From Candidatus Rifleibacterium amylolyticum (GTDB lineage Bacteria > Muiribacteriota > Ozemobacteria > Ozemobacterales > Ozemobacteraceae), in NCBI GenBank assembly GCA_009917695.1, contig JAACJG010000016.1, forward strand, positions 39,735 through 103,734: DNA of 64,000 nt, written 5' to 3'. This document shows positions 1 through 8,142 of this stretch, one piece after another (position 1 is the first letter of the stretch; every line of letters begins with the position of its first letter). The notes under the pieces were generated by a model. It was not told where the DNA came from and made no database searches. It saw only the letters and a list, made by a program, of their open reading frames with translations. The position numbers and the translations under genes are program-made.

Positions 1-3000
1 GGAGAGAAAAGTCTGGAGATTACCATTCCCAGAGTTACAGGTATACAAAAGTGTTTTCCAATCGCCGGCAGGACCAGGAATTGTGTAATTTTGAATTCTG
101 ACACCTACATTGGCTTTTTCATGGTCTGTAACCGGGGTTGCATTGTTTTCCGTTCCATTTCTTGCCAGGAAAAGTACCCTTATATTGTCTGCTCCCGGTA
201 TGTCTGTGTATTTGGCCCAGATCTCCTGCCCGACGTTGAATGTATATTGTTCGGTAGTGAACGCAGAATCTTTCGAACAATATCCAACAATGTTGCTGGC
301 CATGATTAACCATGAATCACTGTCTGCACTGGTAGAACTAATTGCCGGTGAGGTTGACCAGTTTGCATCTATACCTTCCGCAAATCCTCTTATGACAGGT
401 GTTACCCCGGTAGCTGAATCGCTGGCAACAGCTACTTTAAAAGTGAAGGTTACAGGTGTGTTAGCTGCGAGTAAGAAAGGAAGAGCAGGATTTTCAAGCG
501 TCTGATAATGAGTTCCCAGTGAAAAGGTTAAGCTGGCAGTATTTAACCATATAGAAGCTTGCCCGGTATTCTCAATATCCATTGTTACAACTAGATCGTG
601 CTGGTTGAGATAGACTTGCGTTTCTGCGGCTACTATATTTCTTACTTCTAAAACAGGTGGTGTCTGTATGTCACAGGTATTGCTTGTGTCGGTTGCAGCA
701 GTTAAAGAGCGCAGGTCATTCGAATCGACGCCATAACCACTGCCATGAAGGGTAAATGAACCTGGTGTCGCGGCAGTGTAGTTCCATGTTATGTCGGTGT
801 AACTATAAGGTTCAACCGTAACCAGTCCTTGACTGGGACCCGAATTAAAGACAGCGGTACCTACGTTGCCCAAATCGAGGGTCAAAACAGATGCATAGGC
901 TGTATCGACGCGGCTACCACCGCTGTTTACAAGCCGGGATGTTGCCTGAAAGGGTTGATTTACTGTTACTGAATCTGGCAGCAACACTTGAATACTAAGG
1001 CTGGCCGGATCGACAACGTCGAAATAGGTTTCGCACAGAGGAATCTCATTGGTTACACGCGAAACGATGACACGCCACTTGCCGAGAAAAGTCGGGTCGT
1101 TGCTGAGCGTATAACTGTTGGTGAGAATGCCGGAGGGGTCTGTGAATACCATATCAGCCTGAACCTGCGATCCCCCCGGCTTATACCAGCGCATTCTGTA
1201 GTCGCGGTCTGGTTGCAGGTTGCTGCCTTTTGTATAGACGGTAAAGTTGCCGAGATTGAAGCTGTCAGCTTCGATTGTCCAGGCGGGAAATCCAAGTGGG
1301 CCGCGAAAAGTTTTCAGTACGCCGGATCTGATAGTCCAGCTGGGGGGAGTGGTATCACCAGTATTATAGACAAAAGAATTGTAGGTGTTTCCATCAACAT
1401 AACTCATACTGGCGTTTATAGTGCTTGTTCCGGTTGCTGATACTGGCGAAATGTCGATGTCGAATCTGATAACTTTCGTTTGGCCAGTCAATATAGTTTC
1501 TGAATAAGGTTCACTTACACCATAAGGACGCTGGTTGAGATAAGTGCCGAGACTGAAATGCAGTTCCGTGTCATTCCAGAGATCCCAGACTGCGGCTGCT
1601 TCACCATCGTTGCGCACGGTGATGTAAATGCCGGCTCCAGTCTGGTCGAGATATACTGTTGAAGAGGCAGTAATATCAAGAATTTTAAGGTTGGGTGGTT
1701 CTTGTATCTGCCAGAATGCTTTTACGTCAGATTCGTTATCTTCGATTGCTGCCAGAGTAATGCTGTTGCTGCCTGTGCACTTTGCGTCTATATAATCTAT
1801 GCCTGATACGCTGTCGGTGCCTACTCCGACCAGCAGAGTAATGATCTTTGATTCGCCACCTGAGATTGTAACAGGCAAAGTCGGTGATGGCGCGCCTATG
1901 ATGTAGTCTCCATAAACCGGGGCATCGAAAATCAGTTCGATGGTATTCAGTGTTGCAGAGTTGCTGCCTGTATTTGCTACAGAAACCATTACAGGAAGCC
2001 CATTTTGCCCCTTTGTTACATTGGTTGTGGTTGTTTCTACTTTGGTGATCTGCAAACGGGCGCTGCGGTAAACAACTGGTAGAGAAAGCGGGGATTCAAC
2101 GTCTGTGGTATCGACGTCAGATACGGCATACCAAGCTACATCCTGGGTTGGCGAGGCAGTATAAGTGGTGGATGCAGTTGAAGTGATTGTCGCAATCTGT
2201 GTCCATGGGCCATTTTCACTGTCATAGCTGCAATATATACGGTAGGGGTTGGTAGGTTTCAAGCCATTTGCGCCGGTACCCGGCGTGCTGACATCCCAGG
2301 TGAGCTGGCAACCTCCTCTGGATGAACCGGAGACAGGAACGCTGGTTTCTACTGCTGTGAGGCCTGATGGACTGATGTTGCAGGTAATATCATCTAACCA
2401 CAGCTGAATGGTGTAGTTCTTATCGCCGGTAAGAGTCATAAAAAAGTGAACTATATAAGATTCTCCCGCCTCAAATAACATATCTGTTTGATTGGGAGTT
2501 GACCATGAGGTCTGGAGCGTTGCACCCGTGTGTGAAATTGCATGAAAAGTGCCACCGTCAATTACGGTGTCTGGAGCCGTAGATTTTCGAATAGTTCCCA
2601 GGTGTGCCGTTTTTGTTTCGGCTGTGGGGCTTGAGGCTTCCCGATATCTTAACGACACTCTTGCGTTAACGTTTGTATTTCGGGGGGGGGCAAGAAATTC
2701 TTGAAAAACAGTGAAATATGCACTGTAACCGAGGGTGGGGGCCTGAGTACCTTTGGTCTTGAAGTAGGACCATAAGGCGTCTACGCTATTGTCCTGGTCA
2801 AAGTCTGTTGTTCCTCCATCGTTAGTGGTTACCGGCTCAAGCGTCCAACCTGTTGTATCGGTATCGAAAGTGCTGTTTTGGATCTGATTGAGGGCGAAGG
2901 CATGGGATGAAATAAGTGTGAAAGCTATAATGAGCGACAGCAGGCAAGTAAAAAAGCGCAAAGATCGCGAAGTATTTGCGCGAGTGTTGGTGGGTGTTGC

Positions 3001-3081
3001 GTGGCGGCCAGTAAAAAATGTCGTTTCAGAACCTCTTTGCCTGCCGAATGCCGGCGTGGCGCTTATGTGCTTATCTCTCAT
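1..3081 (-). CDS. Large secreted protein with fibronectin-III and CARDB-like repeats (3' end outside window)
   Basis: The minus strand is open from an ATG at 3081 to base 1 (1027 codons with no stop), so the C-terminus lies outside the window. A GGAG Shine-Dalgarno site sits 7 nt before the ATG. A hydrophobic segment at residues 42-62 ending in AFA looks like a Sec signal, after an unusually long n-region. Residues ~235-345 resemble a fibronectin type III domain. Four stretches at ~340-447, 457-560, 690-797 and 807-910 share the pattern 'L-I-x-V-x-x-x-x-x-V-x-x-x-Q ... V-x-N-x-G' typical of CARDB-like beta-sandwich domains. It is probably an exported or surface-bound adhesin-like protein; no catalytic domain is visible. 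A run of nine C (coding strand) at 2682-2690 lies near codon 131 and is in frame here. Confidence 0.75.
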   Translation of the reverse strand, partial: MRDKHISATPAFGRQRGSETTFFTGRHATPTNTRANTSRSLRFFTCLLSLIIAFTLISSHAFALNQIQNSTFDTDTTGWTLEPVTTNDGGTTDFDQDNSVDALWSYFKTKGTQAPTLGYSAYFTVFQEFLAPPRNTNVNARVSLRYREASSPTAETKTAHLGTIRKSTAPDTVIDGGTFHAISHTGATLQTSWSTPNQTDMLFEAGESYIVHFFMTLTGDKNYTIQLWLDDITCNISPSGLTAVETSVPVSGSSRGGCQLTWDVSTPGTGANGLKPTNPYRIYCSYDSENGPWTQIATITSTASTTYTASPTQDVAWYAVSDVDTTDVESPLSLPVVYRSARLQITKVETTTTNVTKGQNGLPVMVSVANTGSNSATLNTIELIFDAPVYGDYIIGAPSPTLPVTISGGESKIITLLVGVGTDSVSGIDYIDAKCTGSNSITLAAIEDNESDVKAFWQIQEPPNLKILDITASSTVYLDQTGAGIYITVRNDGEAAAVWDLWNDTELHFSLGTYLNQRPYGVSEPYSETILTGQTKVIRFDIDISPVSATGTSTINASMSYVDGNTYNSFVYNTGDTTPPSWTIRSGVLKTFRGPLGFPAWTIEADSFNLGNFTVYTKGSNLQPDRDYRMRWYKPGGSQVQADMVFTDPSGILTNSYTLSNDPTFLGKWRVIVSRVTNEIPLCETYFDVVDPASLSIQVLLPDSVTVNQPFQATSRLVNSGGSRVDTAYASVLTLDLGNVGTAVFNSGPSQGLVTVEPYSYTDITWNYTAATPGSFTLHGSGYGVDSNDLRSLTAATDTSNTCDIQTPPVLEVRNIVAAETQVYLNQHDLVVTMDIENTGQASIWLNTASLTFSLGTHYQTLENPALPFLLAANTPVTFTFKVAVASDSATGVTPVIRGFAEGIDANWSTSPAISSTSADSDSWLIMASNIVGYCSKDSAFTTEQYTFNVGQEIWAKYTDIPGADNIRVLFLARNGTENNATPVTDHEKANVGVRIQNYTIPGPAGDWKTLLYTCNSGNGNLQTFLS

Positions 3082-3160
3082 CTGTTTGCTCCGCTTATTT
3101 AAATCCTGAACCAGCCTTTCTGCCTGTTGCGCAAAAAGACTGCTGTTTTCTTCTATATTC

Positions 3161-3166
3161 AGTATA
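3161..3166 (-). promoter_or_regulatory. Possible extended -10 promoter for the secreted-protein gene
   Basis: Read on the minus strand, TATACT is preceded by TGT, an extended -10 (TGnTATACT), about 80 nt upstream of the ATG at 3081. No good -35 hexamer is visible, so this is only a candidate. Confidence 0.35.
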
Positions 3167-3289
3167 ACAGACCTCCCGCCCGTACCGCAGCAAAATGTAC
3201 GAAAAAACACCGCGACCTCTGCAACCGGACCTTTTTCAACGCAGAGTCAAAATATTGCGTCTGCTGGCAGAAAGCCTCAAAGTATCAGC

Positions 3290-3690
3290 TTAAAATCTCG
3301 ATCTCGATGCTGCTTGTTTCTGTAGCAGTTTGAAGTCTTTATCGAAAGTGATCAACTTGGAGCAATATTCTTCAGCTGGCTTCAGATGCATGAGATCATT
3401 GATGTTTTCAGAAATTGCAGTTCAAGGCCTGACTTGGCTGCCCGAACGAAGATGTCCTGAGAAATTTCCCACGCGATGAATCTGGAGTAATATTCAAAGT
3501 CATTTCTGATGAGCTCTTCGTCAACCGATAGTTTTGACAAGGTGAAAAGAAGCTCCTGAAGAACCAGAACAGAGACTCTGAGTTATGATTTTTCGGCAAG
3601 CGACCGGATCAAATGAAGTGCAACCCGCTTCTTCTCTGGATCTTGTTCTACACTCGCATACACAAACACATTGGTGTCAAGATATACCAT
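3290..3690 (-). pseudogene. PIN-domain toxin, disrupted by two frameshifts
   Basis: The minus strand encodes a PIN-type ribonuclease in pieces. The ATG at 3690 gives MVYLDTNVFVYA (catalytic Asp at residue 5) and ends at a stop at 3583-3585. The next frame continues with a RVSVLVLQELLFTLSKL segment carrying the conserved Glu, and a third frame restores NINDLMHLKPAEEYC and ITFDKDF with the late Asp residues, ending with TAA at 3290. Breaks fall near 3580 and 3405-3412. The acidic residues expected in a PIN nuclease are all present across the pieces, so inactivation looks recent, or the breaks are sequencing errors. The start overlaps the upstream antitoxin-like gene by 14 nt, the usual arrangement of toxin-antitoxin pairs. 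Confidence 0.7.
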
Positions 3691-3934
3691 TGTTCATGTC
3701 CTGCATCAGACCGTCGATTTCTGTGTCTTTGTCTATCTTGAAATGCCGGTTCTGCCAGGCATCGAAAAACTCTTCGTCTTGTCTGGTCCACTGAGGCTTT
3801 TCACAGGCATTATTCTGGGTGCTGGCCTCGGCTTTCAGATGCCTGATCAAATCGAGAAACTTGTTGCGCAGGTTCTCAGGCAAATTTCTGAAGTCTTCCA
3901 GAATTCTATCTTCAAGCGAATTCCTCGTATTCAC
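3677..3934 (-). CDS. Antitoxin-like small protein (partner of a PIN toxin)
   Basis: An 85-residue, charged, mostly helical protein with an Arg/Glu/Leu-rich N-terminal half. A motif around residues 46-70 contains WTRQDEEFFDAW, the kind of segment that wraps PIN toxins in antitoxins. The last codons overlap the start of the broken PIN gene by 14 nt, so the two were translationally coupled. The role as antitoxin is inferred mainly from that arrangement; the fold itself is not certain. With the toxin disrupted, the gene may be a remnant. Confidence 0.55.
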   Translation of the reverse strand: MNTRNSLEDRILEDFRNLPENLRNKFLDLIRHLKAEASTQNNACEKPQWTRQDEEFFDAWQNRHFKIDKDTEIDGLMQDMNNGIS

Positions 3935-4289
3935 AGGATTCCCCCGATCTGCAAGAATGCGTTGCCGGTAGCATTATTGCTTCAAAACAGGCGTTAGTCA
4001 GATCAAACTATTGTTCTACTTTGAACATCATATCACCTTGTTATTAATGTGCCAATTCATCATCTACCCAATCAACAAGCAATTCGTCGCCCCCTTACAA
4101 CACAAAACCTCTTCGCGGCTCAAATCTGGTTCAGGCGCGGCCTGCCAGCCTTCCAATCGGCTCAATCGGCCTGCTTCATCTGCGGATAGTCTTCTCTTCC
4201 GTATTTGCCTGCTTTTCTTCGTGTCTTTGCGGCATTGTGCGCGCTTTTCTTTTCCTTTTCACCTGCTGGAAAAATTAGTGCGGCTGTGG
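3935..4289. other. Intergenic stretch without a recognisable gene
   Basis: About 350 bases separate the antitoxin-like gene from the ygeY promoter. Open frames here have no ribosome-binding site or recognisable protein motif, and codon use is unlike the neighbours. I see no RNA gene or clear repeat. Confidence 0.5.
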
Positions 4290-4318
4290 TTGCCGAAACC
4301 TTGACTCGCGGGTATAAT
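4290..4318 (+). promoter_or_regulatory. Sigma-70-type promoter upstream of ygeY
   Basis: A -35 box TTGCCG (4290-4295) and a perfect -10 box TATAAT (4313-4318) are separated by 17 bp. They lie about 65 nt upstream of the ygeY start codon. Confidence 0.7.
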
Positions 4319-4381
4319 TAGCTTTCAATATCAGCCGATAGATTTGTTCGACTGAGCAAAATACAACAACAGGAGAACGGA

Positions 4382-5584
4382 ATGAGCAACGCTAAAAAGA
4401 TCATGGAACTGGCTGAAAAATACCGCGATTATACCGCCAAAAATCTCGGCAGCATGATAAAAATCCCTTCTGAAAGCATGCAGGAAAAAGACGTGCAGGC
4501 TGAAGTGGTTCGCCAGATGAAAGAAGCCGGTTTTGACGAAGTCCGTATAGATGGCCTGGGCAACGTAATTGGCCGCATTGGTAACGGCAAAACTGTATTG
4601 GCCGTTGATGGCCACGTTGATACCGTCGGCGTCGGCAACCGCGCCAACTGGGAATTTGATCCTTTTTCCGGCGAAGTTAAAGACGGCTTCGTCTGGGGCC
4701 GCGGCACTGTTGACCAGGAAGGTGGCATCGCCTCTGCCATCACTGCCGGCCGCATTCTCAAAGACATGGGATTCGACCGCGACGTAACCTTTTATGTCGT
4801 CAGCTCGGTAATGGAAGAAGACTGTGACGGCCTGTGCTGGAAATACATCGTCGAAGAAGAAAAGATTAAACCCGACTTCGTTATCAGCACTGAACCAACC
4901 AATCTCAATATCTACCGTGGCCACCGCGGTCGCATGGAAATCGGCGTCGATTTCCGCGGCATTTCATGCCACGGCTCGGCTCCCGAGCGCGGCAAAAATG
5001 CAGTTTATATGGCCGCCAAATTCGCGCTCGAAGTCGAAAGACTCAACGAACGCCTCAAACACGACGACTTCCTCGGCAAAGGCACTGTCACCATCTCTGA
5101 ATTCAAGTCTGGCAGCCCGTCTCTCTGCGCCGTGGCCGATTCGGTTCACATTCACCTTGACCGTCGCCTGACCTGGGGCGAAACCAAAGAATCGGCAGTA
5201 AAAGAAGTCGAGGAAGCGATCAAGGCTGTTGGCCTCAAACTTGGCGATGAAGCCAAGGTCGAAGTCCTGCACTATGAAGAAGTCGCCTATACCGGTCTTA
5301 AATACGGCATGGAAAAATATTTCCCGACCTGGAAGATTCCCGAAACCGAACATGTCGTGCAGACTGGCGTTAAGAGCTTCAAAGAACTTTTCGAAAAAGA
5401 TCCCAAGGTCGATAAATGGACCTTCTCGACCAACGGCGTCACTATCAACGGCTATTACAAGATTCCGATGATAGGTTTCGGCCCGGGCAACGAAGTACAT
5501 GCGCATGCTCCGAACGAGAAGACTCCGGTCGACGATCTCGTAAAGGCATCGGCTTTTTACGCGCTCTACGCCTACTACATTTAA
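4382..5584 (+). CDS. ygeY: YgeY-family M20 hydrolase linked to selenium/purine metabolism
   Basis: A 400-residue M20-family metallohydrolase. The metal-site motifs are in place: VDGHVDT (H78, D80), GRGTVDQEGG (D111) and the EE pair in SSVMEEDCDG (E145-E146). The C-terminal GFGPGNEVHAHAPNEKTP supplies the last His ligand. The best match I recognise is the YgeY group, which in E. coli sits in the yge/ygf cluster for selenium-dependent purine catabolism; the exact substrate is not established. An M20 enzyme acting on an acyl-amino acid or carbamoyl/ureido compound is plausible. CAGGAGAA precedes the ATG. ygeW follows 81 nt downstream, and the pair is probably co-transcribed. Confidence 0.87.
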   Translation: MSNAKKIMELAEKYRDYTAKNLGSMIKIPSESMQEKDVQAEVVRQMKEAGFDEVRIDGLGNVIGRIGNGKTVLAVDGHVDTVGVGNRANWEFDPFSGEVKDGFVWGRGTVDQEGGIASAITAGRILKDMGFDRDVTFYVVSSVMEEDCDGLCWKYIVEEEKIKPDFVISTEPTNLNIYRGHRGRMEIGVDFRGISCHGSAPERGKNAVYMAAKFALEVERLNERLKHDDFLGKGTVTISEFKSGSPSLCAVADSVHIHLDRRLTWGETKESAVKEVEEAIKAVGLKLGDEAKVEVLHYEEVAYTGLKYGMEKYFPTWKIPETEHVVQTGVKSFKELFEKDPKVDKWTFSTNGVTINGYYKIPMIGFGPGNEVHAHAPNEKTPVDDLVKASAFYALYAYYI

Positions 5585-5596
5585 GTTGTGAAAGCG

Positions 5597-5633
5597 AACC
5601 CGGTAAGCGTCTGTAACGACTCCTTACCGGGTT
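5597..5633 (+). promoter_or_regulatory. Perfect 11-bp hairpin between ygeY and ygeW
   Basis: AACCCGGTAAG (5597-5607) pairs with CTTACCGGGTT (5623-5633) across a 15-nt loop. Only TTTATT follows, so a partial terminator or an mRNA-stabilising structure between the two genes is more likely than a full stop. Confidence 0.55.
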
Positions 5634-5665
5634 TATTGCGAAAATAAAGCGAAAGGTATTATCAA

Positions 5666-6856
5666 ATGAAAGAATTCAAGGCATTGTTGAAAGAGATCAA
5701 GGGCTATAAGACGAAAATGTTCGGCAAGGATCTGCTCCTGACCTGGGAAAAGACCACCGACGAACTTAAACAGATTCTGGCGATTGCTGACCTGCTCAAG
5801 CTTATGCGCGAGAACAACATCTCGGCAAAAGTATTCGACAGCGGCCTTGCGGTTTCGCTTTTCCGCGACAATTCGACACGCACCAGGTTTTCTTTTGCCT
5901 CGGCATGTAATCTGCTCGGACTGGCAGTTCAGGACCTAGACGAAGGCAAGTCACAGATCGCTCACGGCGAGACTGTTCGCGAAACTGCCAATATGATCTC
6001 TTTCCTTTCTGAAGTAGTCGGCATTCGCGACGATATGTATCTTGGCGCTGGCAACACCTATATGCGCGAAGTCGGCGAAGCCCTCGATGACGGGTTTAAA
6101 CAGAAAGTTCTGCCGCAGCGCCCGGCCGTAGTCAATCTGCAGTGTGATATCGACCACCCGACCCAGTCGATGGCTGATCTCGGCTGGCTCAAAGAGCATT
6201 TTGGCGGCCTTGAAAACCTCAAGGGCAAAAAGATTGCCATGACCTGGGCATATTCTCCCAGCTACGGCAAACCGCTTTCAGTTCCGCAGGGTATCATCGG
6301 CCTGATGACCCGCTTTGGCATGGATGTTCATCTCGCCCACCCGGAAGGCTACAACCTGATTCCCGATGTCATGAAGGTGGCTGAAAAGAATGCAAAAGCC
6401 AGTGGCGGCAAGTTTACTGCCGGCACCAGCATGGAAGAAGCTTTCAAGGGCGCTGATATCGTTTACCCGAAGAGCTGGGCTCCTTATTCTGTCATGGAAA
6501 AGCGCACAGTGCTGCTGCGCAAGAATGACCATGACGGCCTCAAGGCTCTTGAAAAAGAATGTCTCGCCAACAACGCCAAGTTCAAGAACTGGGAATGCAC
6601 CGAAAAGATGATGAAGCTCACCAATAAAGGCAAGGCACTTTACATGCACTGCCTGCCGGCTGACATCACCGACGTATCCTGCAAACAGGGCGAAGTCGCT
6701 GCTTCGGTGTTCGACCGCTACCGCATTGAAACCTATAAAGAAGCCGGCTACAAGCCCTACATGATCGCTGCCATGATTCTGACCAGCAGATTTGCGAATG
6801 TTCCAGAAATGCTCGAAAAGCTGATCGAGAAAGATCGCAAAAGAATCAAAGTCTGA
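5666..6856 (+). CDS. ygeW: Knotted carbamoyltransferase YgeW
   Basis: A 396-residue member of the aspartate/ornithine carbamoyltransferase fold. The carbamoyl-phosphate loop S-T-R-T-R is at residues 70-74 (SLFRDNSTRTRFSF). HPTQSMADL in the middle and HCLPADI (H328) near the C-terminus are the other signature sites. The overall pattern matches YgeW, a knotted transcarbamylase of the purine-degradation gene set whose physiological substrate is not settled. Its position after ygeY supports the assignment, as the two occur together in other genomes. AAAGCGAAAGG provides a ribosome-binding site. The gene ends 24 nt before a strong terminator. Confidence 0.88.
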   Translation: MKEFKALLKEIKGYKTKMFGKDLLLTWEKTTDELKQILAIADLLKLMRENNISAKVFDSGLAVSLFRDNSTRTRFSFASACNLLGLAVQDLDEGKSQIAHGETVRETANMISFLSEVVGIRDDMYLGAGNTYMREVGEALDDGFKQKVLPQRPAVVNLQCDIDHPTQSMADLGWLKEHFGGLENLKGKKIAMTWAYSPSYGKPLSVPQGIIGLMTRFGMDVHLAHPEGYNLIPDVMKVAEKNAKASGGKFTAGTSMEEAFKGADIVYPKSWAPYSVMEKRTVLLRKNDHDGLKALEKECLANNAKFKNWECTEKMMKLTNKGKALYMHCLPADITDVSCKQGEVAASVFDRYRIETYKEAGYKPYMIAAMILTSRFANVPEMLEKLIEKDRKRIKV

Positions 6857-6879
6857 TCGGTAACGACTGATTCACTAAC

Positions 6880-6916
6880 GCAGCCTGGTGCCAGCATCAG
6901 GCTGCTTTTCTGTTTT
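6880..6916 (+). terminator. Rho-independent terminator after ygeW
   Basis: GCAGCCTG (6880-6887) pairs with CAGGCTGC (6898-6905) and is followed by TTTTCTGTTTT. It closes the ygeY-ygeW unit. Confidence 0.85.
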
Positions 6917-6921
6917 GCGCG

Positions 6922-6953
6922 GTCATTGCGAGGAGTGAAGCGACGAAGCAATC
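6922..6953. repeat. Palindromic GTCATTGCGA/GAAGCAATC repeat, copy 1
   Basis: A 32-bp unit starting GTCATTGCGAGGAG and ending GACGAAGCAATC, with imperfect dyad symmetry. Related copies are at 12567-12592, 12630-12661 and 63850-63903. It resembles the REP/MITE-like intergenic element seen in many unrelated bacterial genomes. Confidence 0.75.
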
Positions 6954-6980
6954 CTGACGAATGAGCACAAATTTGATTCC

Positions 6981-7022
6981 GATGACGATCACGATGACGA
7001 TCACGATGACGATCACGATTAC
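6981..7022. repeat. Tandem 12-bp repeat
   Basis: Three exact copies of GATGACGATCAC (6981-7016) are followed by a degenerate part copy. The array sits just upstream of the promoter of the thioredoxin-like gene. Confidence 0.85.
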
Positions 7023-7031
7023 GTGAATGAA

Positions 7032-7059
7032 TTGACTTATGCTGGCAATAACGTATAAT
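7032..7059 (+). promoter_or_regulatory. Sigma-70-type promoter for the thioredoxin-like gene
   Basis: TTGACT (7032-7037), a 16-bp spacer and TATAAT (7054-7059), 47 nt before the start codon at 7107. Confidence 0.75.
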
Positions 7060-7106
7060 GCAGCTGTGTACGAAGTTTTGATGTCAGAAGTACTGGAGAT
7101 AACTTG

Positions 7107-8093
7107 ATGAAATTGCGATCCTTTGTTTATATGATCATTGCGGTACTGTTGCTCTGTCCGAACTTTGCGGCATGGGCTGAACAGGATGAGCTTACTCAGG
7201 AACAGCTCAAAGAAATGCAGCTGCAGCCATCTGGTCCGGTTCTCGAGTTTCTTGAAAAAGAAAATGCTGCTCTTGGCGAGAAGATTCAGGCCAAAATTGG
7301 TGACGGCTCTCTCGACCCCAGCAATCAGGCCAGCATGATCGCTGCACTGGGAGGCGAAGCGAAAGGCATTCTCGAGCGCGCGGTAGAACTGCGCAAAACT
7401 ATCAAAGAACCGGCCCAGCGCCTGATTCTTGACATGGAAATGGTGACCCTCGGTTCACAATCCGGCCTGATGCAGGAAGTCATCGCCATTATCGCCAACT
7501 GGAAGGGCGATATGCGCGAAGCTATGATTATCACCGCCGCCCAGCGTTTTCAGATGATGAAGGTTGCGATGAGCGAAGATTTTGACGCATTGCTCAAAGA
7601 GCTGGAATCTTCAAAAGACCCCCAGATTGTTGAAGCTGCCGGCCGCATGCTCAATCCATTCTTCAGAAGCCCGGAAGGCAAACCTTTTCCGGAATTTCCG
7701 GCAGGTAAAAAGACCATCGACGGAAAAGATCTCAATCTTGCCAGATTCAAAGGCAAGGTTCTGCTCGTCGATTTCTGGGCGACCTGGTGCCCGCCCTGTC
7801 GTGCCGAAGTCGGCCCGCTGGTAAGCGTTTATAACAAATACAAAGACAAGGGATTCGAAATTGTTGGAATCTCGTTTGACAAAGAACGCGCCGATTTCGA
7901 CGCTTTTGTCAAAGAAAACAAAATGGATTGGCCGCATTATTTCGACGGCAAGCACTGGGAAAACGAAGTTGGTCCGACCTATGGCATTCAGTCGATTCCC
8001 ACCATGTATCTGCTCGATGGCGAAGGCAAGGTCATAAGCACTGACCTTCGCGACGGCAAACTCGAAAAAGAGCTCGAAAAAATTCTCAAATAA
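7107..8093 (+). CDS. Secreted TlpA-like thioredoxin-fold protein
   Basis: A 328-residue protein with a Sec signal peptide (hydrophobic residues ~6-22 ending AWA). A helical middle region follows (~25-195), then a C-terminal TlpA/ResA-type thioredoxin domain. The redox site is WATWCPPC with Cys at 228 and 231. The later SIPTMYLLDGEGK holds the conserved cis-proline. It probably reduces or isomerises periplasmic disulfides. I start it at the ATG at 7107, 9 nt after CTGGAGA, rather than the TTG one codon earlier. It has its own promoter and a terminator directly behind, so it is monocistronic. The function of the helical N-terminal half is unknown. Confidence 0.82.
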   Translation: MKLRSFVYMIIAVLLLCPNFAAWAEQDELTQEQLKEMQLQPSGPVLEFLEKENAALGEKIQAKIGDGSLDPSNQASMIAALGGEAKGILERAVELRKTIKEPAQRLILDMEMVTLGSQSGLMQEVIAIIANWKGDMREAMIITAAQRFQMMKVAMSEDFDALLKELESSKDPQIVEAAGRMLNPFFRSPEGKPFPEFPAGKKTIDGKDLNLARFKGKVLLVDFWATWCPPCRAEVGPLVSVYNKYKDKGFEIVGISFDKERADFDAFVKENKMDWPHYFDGKHWENEVGPTYGIQSIPTMYLLDGEGKVISTDLRDGKLEKELEKILK

Positions 8094-8110
8094 AACTCCG
8101 GCATATCATA

Positions 8111-8142
8111 GGGCTCCGGGTCTGAGATCCGGAGCCCTTTCT
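8111..8142 (+). terminator. Rho-independent terminator between convergent genes
   Basis: GGGCTCCGG (8111-8119) pairs perfectly with CCGGAGCCC (8129-8137) and is followed by TTTCTT. It stops transcription of the thioredoxin-like gene just before the end of the convergent kinase gene. Confidence 0.85.

Noticed and set aside
110..505. Plus-strand open frames within the first 3 kb
   Set aside because: The minus strand carries a single continuous, domain-like frame through the whole region; the plus-strand frames are its shadows.
4011..4304. A 97-residue open frame upstream of ygeY
   Set aside because: No ribosome-binding site, no recognisable motif and its end runs into the ygeY promoter.
6922..6953. 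CRISPR repeat interpretation of the GTCATTGCGA element
   Set aside because: Copies are dispersed over the window without regular spacers, and no cas genes are present.
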